From: Climacteris rufus
Lineage: Eukaryota > Chordata > Aves > Passeriformes > Climacteridae
Direction: 5' to 3'
Assembly (NCBI GenBank): GCA_013398175.1
Contig: VZRZ01005362.1
Location: 444,943 to 508,942 of the forward strand
DNA length: 64,000 nucleotides
Part shown: in pieces, positions 49,473 through 61,820 of the stretch
How the letters are laid out: each line of letters starts with the position of its first letter
How positions within the stretch are numbered: the stretch's first letter is position 1
Position numbers and translations under genes: made by a program
The notes under the pieces: generated by a model
The model's database searches: none
What the model was told of the DNA's origin: nothing
Seen by the model: the letters and a program-made list of their open reading frames with translations, nothing else

Positions 49473-51327
49473 AACCTTCCTGTTTTATACCAGTAAAGCC
49501 AGGGCAAAGTCTTTTTTTCCTTTCTCACTCCCTCTCTTTGGAACTCGAAAAATTCTATCACTTAAATGTAAAATAACTCAAGTCCCTCAGAGCAGCGATT
49601 CCCTGCCTCTTGTGATATCTCAGAGCCAAACTGTGACACCTTCCAAGGTGGAAAGGTCTCCCAGTGGGGTGGGACATCTCTCCATGGCAACAGAGCATGG
49701 CTCTGGTCTGCCCCTCAAGAGCCCCCAGCAGAGAAACTCAAACAAGGCAGAGACCCAGCCTGGTTTTGGCAAATTTGCTTTTCATTTTTCTTCTGTGAGG
49801 GTGACAGGAGCAAAGAACAATTACAGCATTTTTAGTCCAGCTGACAAATTATATGTTAGCTCAATTTAGCCTAAGCACAATTTCCCAATCAAAGTCAAAC
49901 CAAAACAACCAAACAGGGTCGTGTTTTCTAAAATTCATTAATCCTGTTTGTCTTTTTCACCTCTCTAGATTGTAATTATTACGCCATGTCCTCAACCAAA
50001 GAAGAGAGCAGGAGACTTTTGGGTTTGTTTTCCAGTTCTATTGGGTTTTTTTCCTCTTCAAAGGTGTCTATGTTGTAAGGTTAAAAATATTAATTAGAGA
50101 ATGGAAATTCCACTGACTGACCAAATGCAATTAAGCTATCCAGCTCATTTAAAGGCTGGATGTGAATTTAAATAAGGCTCAGCTTTGTGGAAGCTGCCTC
50201 CCTCTCATGGACACTTTGGTTTTGGATTAAAAGAAAAAGAGCCTAATTTCATACTAATTTCTTTCACTCAGCTTTTCTATTAATACAGATATCCATTCAC
50301 TGTCATTGCTAAACTGCAAGGAAGTTTTTTTATCCTAAACCTAAAGAATGCCAAAAAACCTCACAGAGAATGAAGGAAGAGGTGGGAACTTAGTCATGTT
50401 TTGCTCAAAATCTGATATTGGTTCCCCAGGGAGCAAGATCCAGAACAACCATATGTATGAGTGGGGAGATGCCTCAAGGTAATCATTATATGATACCACG
50501 TGGAGAAGTGTGTTTGAACTCCCAGATTGTTCCAGTTTTTAGAAGCCTGAGGCAGGAAAACAGGTCCATGGGATCCCACACCTGGAGCTGTCTGCTGGAG
50601 GTGAAAATTGTATCCATAATTTAAAAGAATGAATCTCAAAGAAAACTTCAGGTTTTCTCTGCAAAGAAATATGCAGCAAAGCCTGTTTTAGTCATAATAG
50701 TCATGTGTAGGCGATTCCTATTATTGTAGTCAGAAAGATGGGGTAAAAAACTGCCCTAGATTCATGTGCCCAGAATTATTTCTGACTTTTATTTCATTAA
50801 TTTATTATTTTATGTATTTTTAATGTAATTACTTTTCTCTTGTTTCCTGTGAAATACTTCAGGGGTTTAGGACTCCCCTTTTCCCATCTGGTAGGAAGTG
50901 CTATCTCATAGATTTTGAGCTCTTCTACCCTACTTTCTGAAGTTATGGGCCTTCTGAAACATGTTTGGTATGAGAAATTAAGACAGGGCTATCTTGAATC
51001 CAAGTTTTCCACTTCTGGAGGAAGTCCTTATTTAATTTTCAGGTAGAAGATAGAGGAGGAGAAATTAAAAAAATATATCAAGAATCACCACTTGAATTTT
51101 GTGAACAGTTTAACGATAGAGCTGTGAGTAGACTTGCTCATATTGATGTTTTGTTGACCAGCAGACACTAATGTCAAATTCCTATGCTCACTTAGCCAAA
51201 TCAAACTGGATCCATTTTTCTCTTAGAAACCCAACTGTGTTTACCTAGAAAACAAGGCAAACAGGGTGATTTCTTCTAAGTTTAAGTGTCTCCCTTGGTG
51301 AAGGGAGGATTTTTTGGATTTATATTT
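49473..51327. other. Unique DNA, no gene recognised
   Basis: Frames of up to 85 codons (49612-49869, plus strand) without a recognised domain. No other repeat seen. Confidence 0.55.
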
Positions 51328-51478
51328 TCATAGAATCACAGAATGATTTGGGTTGGAAGGGACCTTAAAGATCATCTTGTTCCAACCCCCTACCATGGTC
51401 AGAGACACCTTCCACTAGACCAGGTTGCTCAAAGAGCCCCATCCAGCTTGGCCTTGAACACTTTCAGGATGGGGATGG
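51328..51478 (-). mobile_element. CR1 3' end fragment (antisense)
   Basis: TCATAGAATCACAGAATGAT, TTGGGTTGGAAGGGACCTTA, CAGAGACACCTTCCACTAGA with CCAGGTTGCTCAAAGAGCC, then CTTGGCCTTGAACACTTTCA. This is the reverse complement of a CR1 3' untranslated region. It is 5'-truncated near 51478 and has no coding content. Confidence 0.95.
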
Positions 51479-54400
51479 GATTTTGGACTTAAGCACCTGC
51501 CTCCATCTAGATACTGTTAAATTATACCTGCATCTTCCTAAACTCCTTGATTGATTTACATTTTATTTTTAAATGCCCTAAGATACTGGACAGCACCTGG
51601 GTGCCCATCTGTGCCTCACCCTTCCCCTCCTGTCAGCCCAGTTCCTCACAGACAACACTTGCACATAGTGGAAGCACTGACTAAATCACTGGGACTGCCA
51701 CAGTTTTCCCAGACTCAGAAAGTCAGAGAAGATAAATGATGCTGGGTAGTTCTTGCAGCACATAATGCTTTTCATCCGCAAAGCATGCAGCTAATATTCA
51801 TTCAAAACCAGAGAGATTTATGCAATAAAATTCTGCTTATAGACACTTTCCAAATCACTATAGAAAAGACTGTTAACCAAAAGCCAATGAGGCATTAGCT
51901 CAGCTATTACACACCTTGTAGATGTTTCCTAAATACATAACTGCTGGATTGTTGAGGAAATTAGAGTTTCAACAATCAAGATATCATCTATTTTAGGGCA
52001 TAGTTAACTTTGCACTTGACCTTGGAGTTATTAATTTTAGACTTGCAATACACTTTCAGGGTCTACGCATCAATGTTTGAAACCAGACACTTTCAATGCA
52101 TCTGCAATGTCTCTGACATCCTTTAGACATCCATTTTAGGAATAAATGATCCCATTCAAAAAGGCCACACTTCTCTTCACTGAGACACAGAGGTGGTCTA
52201 GTCAAAGGCAGGCATTAGAGTCAACCAGTTTTGGTCAGATCAGTGCTCCTCAAAGTGAGTACAGCTGCTAGAGCCTCGTGCCTGTGCTCTAAATAATCAT
52301 GGATGTTTATAAATACACATTCTCCTTTTTATTTTTAAGATTTTTTAGGCTATTTTTTACATTTTAAAATATTTCGGTAGGATTTGTTATGCTATAATTA
52401 AGAGATCCAGAAGACTTTTCCTTTATTAGTAAGGAAATTAGGACCAGGACATGGGATCAAGTAATTGCCTAGGAATGCCCACACTGCTTAGTGCAATACC
52501 CATGCCAAGCACAGCCCATGCCAACCAAAAAAAACTGTCCCAGACATTGTACAGGCCTGGAGCAGGGAATAGCATCAGCCAGAGACTGTTCCCAGTAAGC
52601 AATTTGGACTGGGGAAGGCAATTAGAGATGTACAGAAGCAGATGTAGAGATAGGAGGTGACTTCAGTGCTAGAAAAAGATCCTTGGCTAATTTTATTGGA
52701 TAGTATAAACATGGGTATTTAATATCAAAATGCTGGAGATCATTGCTGAACACTTCAATAGAAAAAAACCCAAATGGCTTTGGTGTTATATGGAAACTTG
52801 GTACTTGCTCAGGTTCAGGTATGGAAGTAGTGACACAGGATTATGATGTCTTACAAGGCCATTGTCTTCTTTCTCACTTGCATAAAGCTCTTTCTTTTCC
52901 AGTCTCTTGCATAATGCAGTGAAAGACATGGAACAGGCTTGTATTCTTTGAGAGAATCATCTGTTAAATATTCCTGAGGTGGAGGTATTGATTTTACTTT
53001 TGAGGCATGATGGAAGGAGAAGGTTGGAGGTGGGATGAATGGTTTGATGCAATGTCAATCACAATTCCTTCACTTAACACCCAGCGTCAGAGAAAAAATA
53101 AAATGCATGTTCACCTTTATTAGTAAATATAGATTGAAACATCTATATGAATAAATATGAATTTCTCTGGACTCTTCACTGATTTGGTATCTTTCATGTT
53201 TTGGAGCTCATTACTTCACAAATTTATGAGAAATGAAAAAGTTGTAAGATTTAGATTTTAAACTTTCTTTTCACACACCGTTTTTGACAGCTCTGATGAC
53301 CTGGTTTCCTGTCACCTCCCTGTGATTTCAATTCAAATCTGATTGAGCATTTAGAAAAAAAAATTACTTGGATGAGTCTGCAAATAACTTTGTGTACTTC
53401 TCTATGTTTTCCCATATTTGCATGATTCCACTAATTTCACTGAGTGCTCACACAGCTTTGAAAACTTAGGCAAAAATTAATTAGGACCAGAGCTCAGCTC
53501 ATGACGTGCTCCAAATGATTCATGAAAGTCGATGGCACCGTGATGCAGTTTCACAGAGGAAGATGAAAAACTCCAGAGGCTTGATGGACACCTAGACCAG
53601 TGCCACACACTGTGGCTTGATTTAATACAGCACCCAAACTTGCCTGTTTAAAGATAGCTCAGTTAAGAACAGCTTGCTTTGTGTTGTTGGTGAAAGAACA
53701 GCAGTATCCTGTGGCATCAGCAAGATTCAAAGAGCATGAGAAACAAGCAAAGTCCCTTTGCTTGAATTGTTAATGAATTATGGAAATTATGGTGTTACAG
53801 AAGGAGCAGAGATAAAATGGATCATCCTCACAACCAAAGAGAAGAGAAAAAACTGAAAACTGCATTTATCAGAAAAGTCGATTCTGCTGCTGACAACATT
53901 TTAGCAATGAAAAAATTAAATACCATGAATTGTGGAGATTGTTTAATGTATGTGACTGCTCTGAATAGAAGAAGGTACAAAGGCATGTCAAAAGAGGGGG
54001 GAAATTAGCAGCTGAATTTGGCAGCTAGCAAGGAAAGAAGGCCATGTGCAAGTCAGTATGACAGCACAAACCAGTAAACAATTGGAGAGGGCTGAGATGT
54101 GGAGGGTGGGCAAGAAACTGAGCACTGGTTTGATGCAGTGAGAGAAGACTGGATGTGTATGTGGTGAAAAAGCCTCAGAAAAATGAACAGAGAAATCACA
54201 GCAATCATGCTCTGAAGAGGCTGGGAGGGGTGGGAGCTGCCTATCAGAAGGCTGCAACACTCTACAAAAAAATGGCGCTAGAACAGAGCTCACTGGGGAT
54301 GAGGATGGCTGAAATTAAAAGATTAAAAAGATTTGGGGTTTTGTTCTTACAATGGTTTTCATGCAAGAGCACTACCTTGTTGTGTATTTTCCATAAAAAT

Positions 54401-57400
54401 TACGTTTTATCACCAAATCTAATACCACCAGATGTTTGCCTCCAAGTCTTCTGTTTGAGAAATAATGTTATGCTTCCTCACAGAAGTAATAATGTGACTG
54501 ATTTAAATCCTTCTCTTCTTTATAGGTAGAGCTTTTGCTTAGGCTTCATCCCCTAGAGCTGCCCTAATGTTCCTTCTTGCATGGGCTATACCCCAAAGGA
54601 ATTGTAAGCCAGCCACGTAGCTGAGCTCAGGAACATGAGGCTATTGACCTATTATTCCCATGAGATATCCATGAGAGTAAAATCACTGAGTTTAAGGGCA
54701 TTCATGTTTTCAACTCTGAAGATTTATCTTTTTAAAAAATCTTTTATAGGAAAAATACCTCTAATTGGCAACCCAGTCTTGGTGAAAAAAACCAAAAAAG
54801 TTCAGTGTAAATCCTACAACAATTTCTGGAAAAGAGATCTGGTCAGGTAAGAAATGCCAAGACCTAGGTGGTGTGAAATGGGAGGATGGTGGAGTCACTA
54901 CCAGCGGCCAGGTTGTGTGGTTGATCTATGAGGTGGAAGATGATGGAACCAGTGACAGTGGGTAAACAGAGTGTGGGGAGGAAGAGGAGGAGGAGGAGGA
55001 GAAGGGAAAAACTACAGCGTGACAGCATTTTATATGGTGGAACTGGGTTCAGAAGAGAATATACAGGGCAAAGAGCTATGAGGAAACCATTGTAACTTGA
55101 ACACTGTGCAAAGTGCTAAAGCTTTTTGTTTTCTTCTCTTCACTTTCAGAAGTCAGAGGATCCCATGCTTCCAAGGCACCTAATCAGAGTTAAAATGAAA
55201 ACAATGAAATAAATAAACAAAAGGAAAACAAACCCAAAAAATTCCATTCATGGGTAAACAAAGCTATATCCTCCACAGATCTATTAGTGTAAGTATTTTA
55301 ATTCAATTTAGTGTTTTGGTCATAACTTCTCAGTGTGGCATGAAAGTAATTAAAATAAAGAGGTGTGCAGAGGCATCGAATTCCCTTCTCCCAGCTGTGT
55401 TGTGAAGCTTAGGGCTGGTTACATCTATAAACCAAGCACAGAAGTTTGCTAGATATTTATTTTATATTTGCATTAAAAAATGTGCCTTTGTCTTACCCTC
55501 AGAGTAAAAGGTCACTGTGTCTAAGCCTGTCAGTGGCATTCCTTTCAACCTAAACCCTTATTTTATACAACCATTTTTATTCATAATTGTAGCTATGGGG
55601 TCTGATCCTATTTTCACACTAGAAAATGCAGTCGATTTCAATCCAGCTAGTCGTGGTCAGACTTCTGTAAATGAGATTAGAATTGAGCCTATGTCAAACA
55701 CAGTAGAGCCAGAAAAAGATTTATTTCTCTCATTGCACTCTTTGGGTGAGGATTTGTCCAATTAAAATGTATTATCTATTATACTTTGGACAGCATGACC
55801 AAACCAAACACTCAAAATTGGATGTTTGGAAGGGACAGATTTCTGTTTTTCTTCTTCAACATAAGATCATTTGAGAGCTTTTGTTGTTGTGGGAACCTTT
55901 TTAAGAGCCAAAGAGACAATTTTGCAAAGATCAGGAAGACTTGCCCTAACACCTTTGGCAAAAGGCCTGGGCTGTGTTCTGAAGAAATGAGAGAGTGTTG
56001 TTCTACAGGGTTCTCTGAGTTTGAAGTTTCACGCCCTTTTGTAGTCATTGATGCATTGGCTAGAAAATATATTGCATGCCCATGGCTTCAGCAGAGCTGT
56101 GTTAGTGGGGTGAGCAGGGGCTGTGTTCACTTCAGGCTCATGCAAGTGATCTGCCAAATCTTGGCCTGGTCCCCATTCAGCAGTAATTAAACCATCCCCT
56201 TTCTGTAGCACTAACAAGCAAACACATGGAGTCAAAAAACCAGACTGACCCACAAAAGCACATCTCCCCATCTTACCAAAATCATAAACTTTCCAGAACA
56301 ACCCTTGCAAAATTCCTGTGCCACCCCCAAAACGTTCTCGGGTGAAACAACTTGAGACAGAGTTTTCAATAACTGTGTCTGTGTCTGCCAGCAATTTCTA
56401 CAGAGGATCCCCCAGGGCCATGTTCCCATTGCCAGCCATTTATGAATTTTCTTGTCTGGCCTTGAAGATTTCCATTCCTGTCTGAGGGAGGTGGCTGTGC
56501 ATCCCACTCTTCACCCCGGATAGTCATGCCTGGACAACCACAGTAGCTGTCTGAAGTATTTAGCATCAATAGGTACCTACATTCCCAGTGAAATCCAGGA
56601 AACATTATTAGTTTCTAGACACCCAAATATCTTTGAGAATTTGAGAGCAAGCTTTTTTTATTCTTCATTTAGTCTATGTTGACCTTTATTGCTTTCCCTT
56701 GACTTTCCCTCTGTTCTTTCCATTTCTTGAGATCTCTGTGATGCTCCAAATATTTGATCTTTTCTCTCAAAAGACACAAAAATCCTGATCCTATGGTGCT
56801 CCTGTGCCTTTTGCAAGTCCTTTCTGCATCCACTGAAGTCTTAAAATAAAACTCCTTTTCATTATATTTTGGCATTCATTTTTGGATGTGATATTAGGAT
56901 AGTGGCAGTGTTTACCAAAACTATAGAAAGAACATGAAAAGCTGACGTGATGAAGGAAGAAAATAAACAGGAACACAATACTCCTCAAACTAGACCCTTT
57001 TAAACTTAAATATTGTATTCTAAAGGTGTCAGCAGTGCAGATAAAAAGGAATCACATCAAGAAATGTGAACTACAACCCTGTTCAAAGGACTGCTCTGTA
57101 ATTAGGTTTTTTCCCTCTTGGCAGACTTGCTGAATAAGTGTTGAAAGAGACGCTGATGGCACTGGAAGCAGGGATCCAGAGCCCCTGCCACCACAGCACC
57201 ACAGCCAGCCTGCAACCCCACTGCAGGGTCCCCAGATCACATCACTGCACTGATACCCACTCTGAAAGGCAGATTTTGGTGTGAAATCTGTCATTCTTTT
57301 GTGGATCTAAGAATAGTTAGAGGTCACTGAACCTCAAGCTCTCCGTTAACTATTCTAGCTGAGAAATGATAAGTGATCATTAAAGCAGTCCAAAATTCAT

Positions 57401-59276
57401 GCCAGTGCAAAGCGAAACAGGTTTTATAAAGAAAACTTGTCAGTCTTTTCAGTCCATATCTCACTCAAGTCAATTAAGAACCATTTTTTAGCACAGGGTA
57501 GGAAACAGCTCTTGAGGCTGAAGGGGGTGAGTGATGACAGTCACCTCATTTACTGTTCATACAGACTTGCCTGAGAGATGTACCTCAGGAACTGACAATT
57601 GCTGCTGTCAGCTACCCCTTACAGGGCAGTTTCATGGCAGTCAGCTTTTGCATAGGCTATTAATTATTTATATCTACCGCAGCTTCAAGAAGATTAGTGC
57701 AGCTTTCTAGGCTGTTCATAGTGACTTCCAGATATGAGCTAGGAATGAAGTCAGAAAATGCTGTTGGTTAGAAACATAAATGGGCTTTACCTGTGTTTAA
57801 ATAGGATATATTGCAGTATTAGTAGGCATTAATTATTGGTCATACAGAATTTTTTAATCAGTATTTACAGGGATAATTAGTTGGCAGTTTATTTTCCCAG
57901 TTCCATGCCTACCCAAGCAGGTGGTTAATGTACTGGGTAGAAATCTTAGCTAGTGTGCCTGTGTTCAGAGACTACTTTGTGAAGCTTTCAGGATACCCGG
58001 GAATAGGAAGCTCAGCCTAATCACAGGTTCAGTACCAGGGAATGGCAACTCAGCATAGAAAGCTTCTCTTCCTTGTATATCACTGAGTATACAATCACCT
58101 GACTCTCTGGCATGCAATGGTATTCTAAACAGTGTAAACAAGTGTATCTCATGCAAGCTGACTTTCTGATCAGTGTGGGAAAAGTCCTAATCCATTATTT
58201 ATTTCTTGATGTTCTTACTTCCCCCATTTTCTCATACTCTTTATTTCCTGATAAGTAGCAGCTCGACTGACATCTTACCAAGAAGTTTTCACATTGTTGT
58301 GTTTGACATTATGCAGCTGAAATATTGAAGTAAATATGAGTTAAATATTAATAAAAATGTTTCAGTTATAGGCTTGCTACACTGCAGATGCATCACAGAA
58401 TTTACATGTAACATATAGTGAAGCACATTTAAAAACCAGAGAGTTAAAGCACAAAAGTAGTCAGCTCATCTCTGTCAGATGAGAAAGAGGGTTTCAAAAA
58501 TACTTTACGTGGAAGCCTGCCTTGAGGCTGGTTGATGTGAAAGTGAGACCACGTGGCCCTCCCTGGGCTGAATAGGCATCCTGCTTTCATTGCCCAGGAG
58601 ATGAACAATGTAGAGCTCTATTAATCATAATGAGGATTGCAATAAATCATAACAAGGATTCTGTCCCAACCAAGGAATGAAGCAAACTCTGAATCTGGAG
58701 CTGAATGCAAAGACAAGTTAATTCATCAGTGAATTGTTGACAAAGAATGTGCCTTAATTACTGGTAGACCACCATGTTAGAGCCCTGAAACATGTCTGAG
58801 TACTAATACAAAGAGCAAACAAGGTGTCAGCATGGAGTGATGTGCTAATCTCCCATTCTGAGGTGATGCTGGATGCAAACAGCAATGCTGCTTAAATTTG
58901 CAGGCACCTCAAAGCTTTCAGGCTCTCCTTGTGCTGCCCCAGGTGTAACATATGAGGCAACAGAAAAGCTCTTCTTTGCATTCCATACTAGAAGTTTTAG
59001 GATGTCAGGATACTACATAAATGGTATTTTTTAATTTACCTTTGTGCGTGAGAAGGGAGAACATGCAGTTTCTTGCACTCAGACAAGATAATCTGTACAA
59101 TCTTGTGGTCAGGTCTCTTTTGGGGTATTAAGACAAATACATTTGACAGGTGTTGATTGTTATATGTGACAGAGCTGTCCAGATTCCCTTTATAATAATA
59201 GAGAAAGGATTAGATTCTTCTAAGCTGAAATGAATTTTATCTTAAGACAGACCTTACAGATTAGTTTCTTTAAAGT
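51479..59276. other. Long repeat-poor stretch, no gene recognised
   Basis: About 7.8 kb with no named transposon, the longest such stretch here. A GGA microsatellite lies at 54976-55005. A pair of overlapping open frames on opposite strands (55786-56190 plus, 134 codons; 56029-56394 minus, 121 codons) has no recognised domain. I see no RNA gene and no exon that I can support. Confidence 0.5.
54976..55005. repeat. Imperfect (GGA)n microsatellite
   Basis: GGA/AGG triplets with an AGA interruption, purine on the plus strand. Simple sequence only. Confidence 0.85.
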
Positions 59277-59735
59277 CCAGAAGAGGGCTCAAAGATGATC
59301 AGGGGGCTGGAACTTCTCTCGTACAAAGACAGACTGAGAGTGTTTGGCTTGGTTATGCTGGAGAGGACAAGGTTCTGGGGAGAGCTCATTGCAGCTTTCC
59401 AGTTCTTAAAGAGAGCATAAGAAAAAGAGGGAGAGAAATTTTCTACACAGGTAGATAGTGATAGAACAAGGGGGAATGGCACTAAACTGAAAGTGGAGAT
59501 ATTTAGATTTTATATTAGAAAGAAATTATTTACTCACAGTGTGGTGAGGCACTGGCACATGTTGCCCAGAGAAGCTGTGGATGCCCCAACCCCATCTTGG
59601 AAGTGTCCAAGGCCAGGTTGGATGGGGCTTAGAGAAATCTGGTCTAATGGGAATTTTCCGTGTTCAGGGTACAGAGTTGGAACTGGATGATTTTTAAGGT
59701 CTCTTCCAACCCAAACCATTCCATGATTCTATGAT
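59277..59735 (+). mobile_element. CR1 3' portion, about 460 bp, fullest young-type sense copy
   Basis: Landmarks in order are AGGGGGCTGGAACTTCTCTC, ACAGACTGAGAGTGTTTGGC, AACAAGGGGGAATGGCACTA, AACTGAAAGTGGAG and a stretch translating to FRFYIRKKLFTHSVVRHWHM with LPREAVDAP. GGCCAGGTTGGATGGGGCTT, TTGGAACTGGATGATTTTTA and TCTTCCAACCCAAACC follow, ending CCATGATTCTATGAT. It covers the end of the CR1 polyprotein and the whole 3' untranslated region. A frameshift after the LPREAVDAP part breaks the frame. It is 5'-truncated and inactive. Confidence 0.96.
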
Positions 59736-61763
59736 AGTTTTTCTTCAAGTGAGTCTCCTTGATCTGTGATGCTGAATAAAATTTTGCAAATTATCCCAAG
59801 TTGAAATCTCCATGAATTCGAGCATGTTAAGTGCCTGACCTGTCACAACCACCAGCTAGTACTAGTTGCTGATCCCATTTAAGAATGTTTATTCAAGAAA
59901 AAGAAAGAAGTAATCAGTAAAAAACATTCTGTGTTTTCTTGCCAAGATCTTCACCTCTAAGTGCCATCCTCAGCAGTGTATTGTCAATGTCATTTACGTC
60001 TTTGTCCAAATCCTATGCTGAAACTTCTCTATCACTTCAAATTTTCATCTTCAAATATATTCAAGCAATCTGTCTTTTCCTATCAGTTTCTGCCATCATT
60101 ACTCCCCTTCTTTGGATATTAAACCCTGGAAGCTCATGCAAAGCATTTACTGCTCTTTTTCTAACTTGGCAGCTTTTATTTGTAGCTCGTACTGTTTTCC
60201 TTTCAAACTTGTTTCCTCACAAACTTTTTTCCTTTTTACTGCACTTCTCATGTTATTGGTGCCTGTGAGCTTTTCCTTTCTAAGGTGACCTACAAAGGAT
60301 TTTTTTTAATTGGACTTACATGCTGTCTCTTTCTGGAGTACAAAGATATTCTTTCTTTTTGTTTGTTTATTCATAGCAATTATTTTTTTCTTGGCTATTT
60401 CAGGAATGACAGTGCTGGCCTTTTCTGATTTTTCTGGATGCTACTTTGAATCTTCCCAAGGACAGTTATTATTAGCTCTTACACTGCAGCTGACTGGATA
60501 TGGGTGTTGAAAGTTTAATCTGTTATCTCCATAAAATATAATTACTTATACCCACCAACCTTGAAATGAGCCCATATTTATACAAAACCCCTAAGTATTT
60601 CTCAGTGAAAGCAAAATTTACTAGCTATCTCATGCCTTCCTGAAATGTTCTCCAAAACTGCTTGCTTCATTAGATATATATCATCTTCCCTAAATCTCAG
60701 CTAGGCTTTCGTATCTATGTACATGTCCCCAATATTAATAAAGTAAAATCTTACAACCTCCCACTCCCTGTCCCAAGAAGAGACATATTGTACCTAATTT
60801 GCTTCAAAATTTCCCAGGAAAGATTTTGTTGGTAGTTGTCTAGGTTTTAGTTTCTTATCCCAAAATTAGTGCTAGAAACTGGTCAGGTGAATCAAGCCTT
60901 AAATGCCTATTCCTCTTCTCTGAGTGTAAAGACTATCAAGTTTTACAGCAGTACAAACTGCATCCCAAATGCAAATAAAATTATTAGGTGACATGAATTC
61001 CATGTCCTGTCTCCACCCCATCTTTTCCTTTTCCCAGTGTGTTCCTCTCATCCTTCCTGAGCAATGCTATATGGTTTGCATCAGACCACACACCACTCAA
61101 AGCACGCACCATCAATATTGGCCTCTGTGCTCTCAGAAGCAGCAGTCGACTTGTGTGTGACCTTGGAAACTGTATGCACAGTTTATTTCTTGACCTACAG
61201 GGACCGCATGCAATCTGTGACACTGGAACTCTATAAAACGTGGCCAGGCAGTGACTGCTGCCAGCCCTAAGGGAGTTGTTGTGATGCAGCCTGTGCTGGA
61301 ATGCACCCATGCCAACACAACAGAGCATTGCCTAAGAGCTCCTCATGTCTCTGTCATTGCCATAGCTGATTTTAAAACCATTTTTGGTGACTATCAGGGC
61401 CTTTGTGTTAATTAGTTCTTCTCACTCCCCAAGTTTATTTTTTGCCCCAATGGATTCTTATCTCTCTCTTCTCGCAGTTTATTTTATTACACTGAGTAGA
61501 CCAAGATCCTCTAGTCCTCTCTTCACAGCAAGACCTTTTTCCTCCGATCTTCCTTGTAGACTGTGGTAATTTCTCTTAGCCAGGAGAGTATTAGATATAA
61601 GTTATTTACAGAGACTGCTGCAGGACCATTAATACAAAATCCCTCTGAGTGGATATTAATACATAACAGGTAGGTAGGAAACTGGACATCACTGAGAAGG
61701 AAATTCATAGGACTACTCCACTCCATGAAATGTCTCTCCTCAAATTTTGCTATTATCATTTTC
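59736..61763. other. Unique DNA; low-stop region at about 60.97-61.33 kb
   Basis: A pyrimidine-rich plus-strand frame of 109 codons at 59939-60268 has a hydrophobic translation that simply reflects T-rich sequence. At 60969-61328 five frames on both strands are open together (61-114 codons), suggesting composition rather than coding. No transposon or domain is recognised. Confidence 0.45.
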
Positions 61764-61820
61764 ATCATGAAACCATTAGGGTAGGAAGAGACTCATAAGG
61801 TCATTGATTCCAACCACTGA
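61764..61820 (-). mobile_element. Possible CR1 3' end relic (antisense)
   Basis: TCATGAAACCATTAGGGTAG, GAAGAGACTCATAAGGTCA and TGATTCCAACCACTGAG resemble the reverse complement of a CR1 tail of the ACCATTAGGGTTGGAAAAGA type. No matching CR1 body follows. Weak because of its length. Confidence 0.55.

Noticed and set aside
57477..57560. GAAACAG...GAGGCTGAAGGGGGTGAG, considered as a MIR/L2 tail
   Set aside because: Only a few words match and their spacing is wrong; chance similarity is more likely.
59939..60268. 109-codon hydrophobic frame resembling a membrane protein
   Set aside because: The hydrophobicity comes from T-rich codons in pyrimidine-rich DNA. There is no family pattern and nothing before the ATG suggests a gene.
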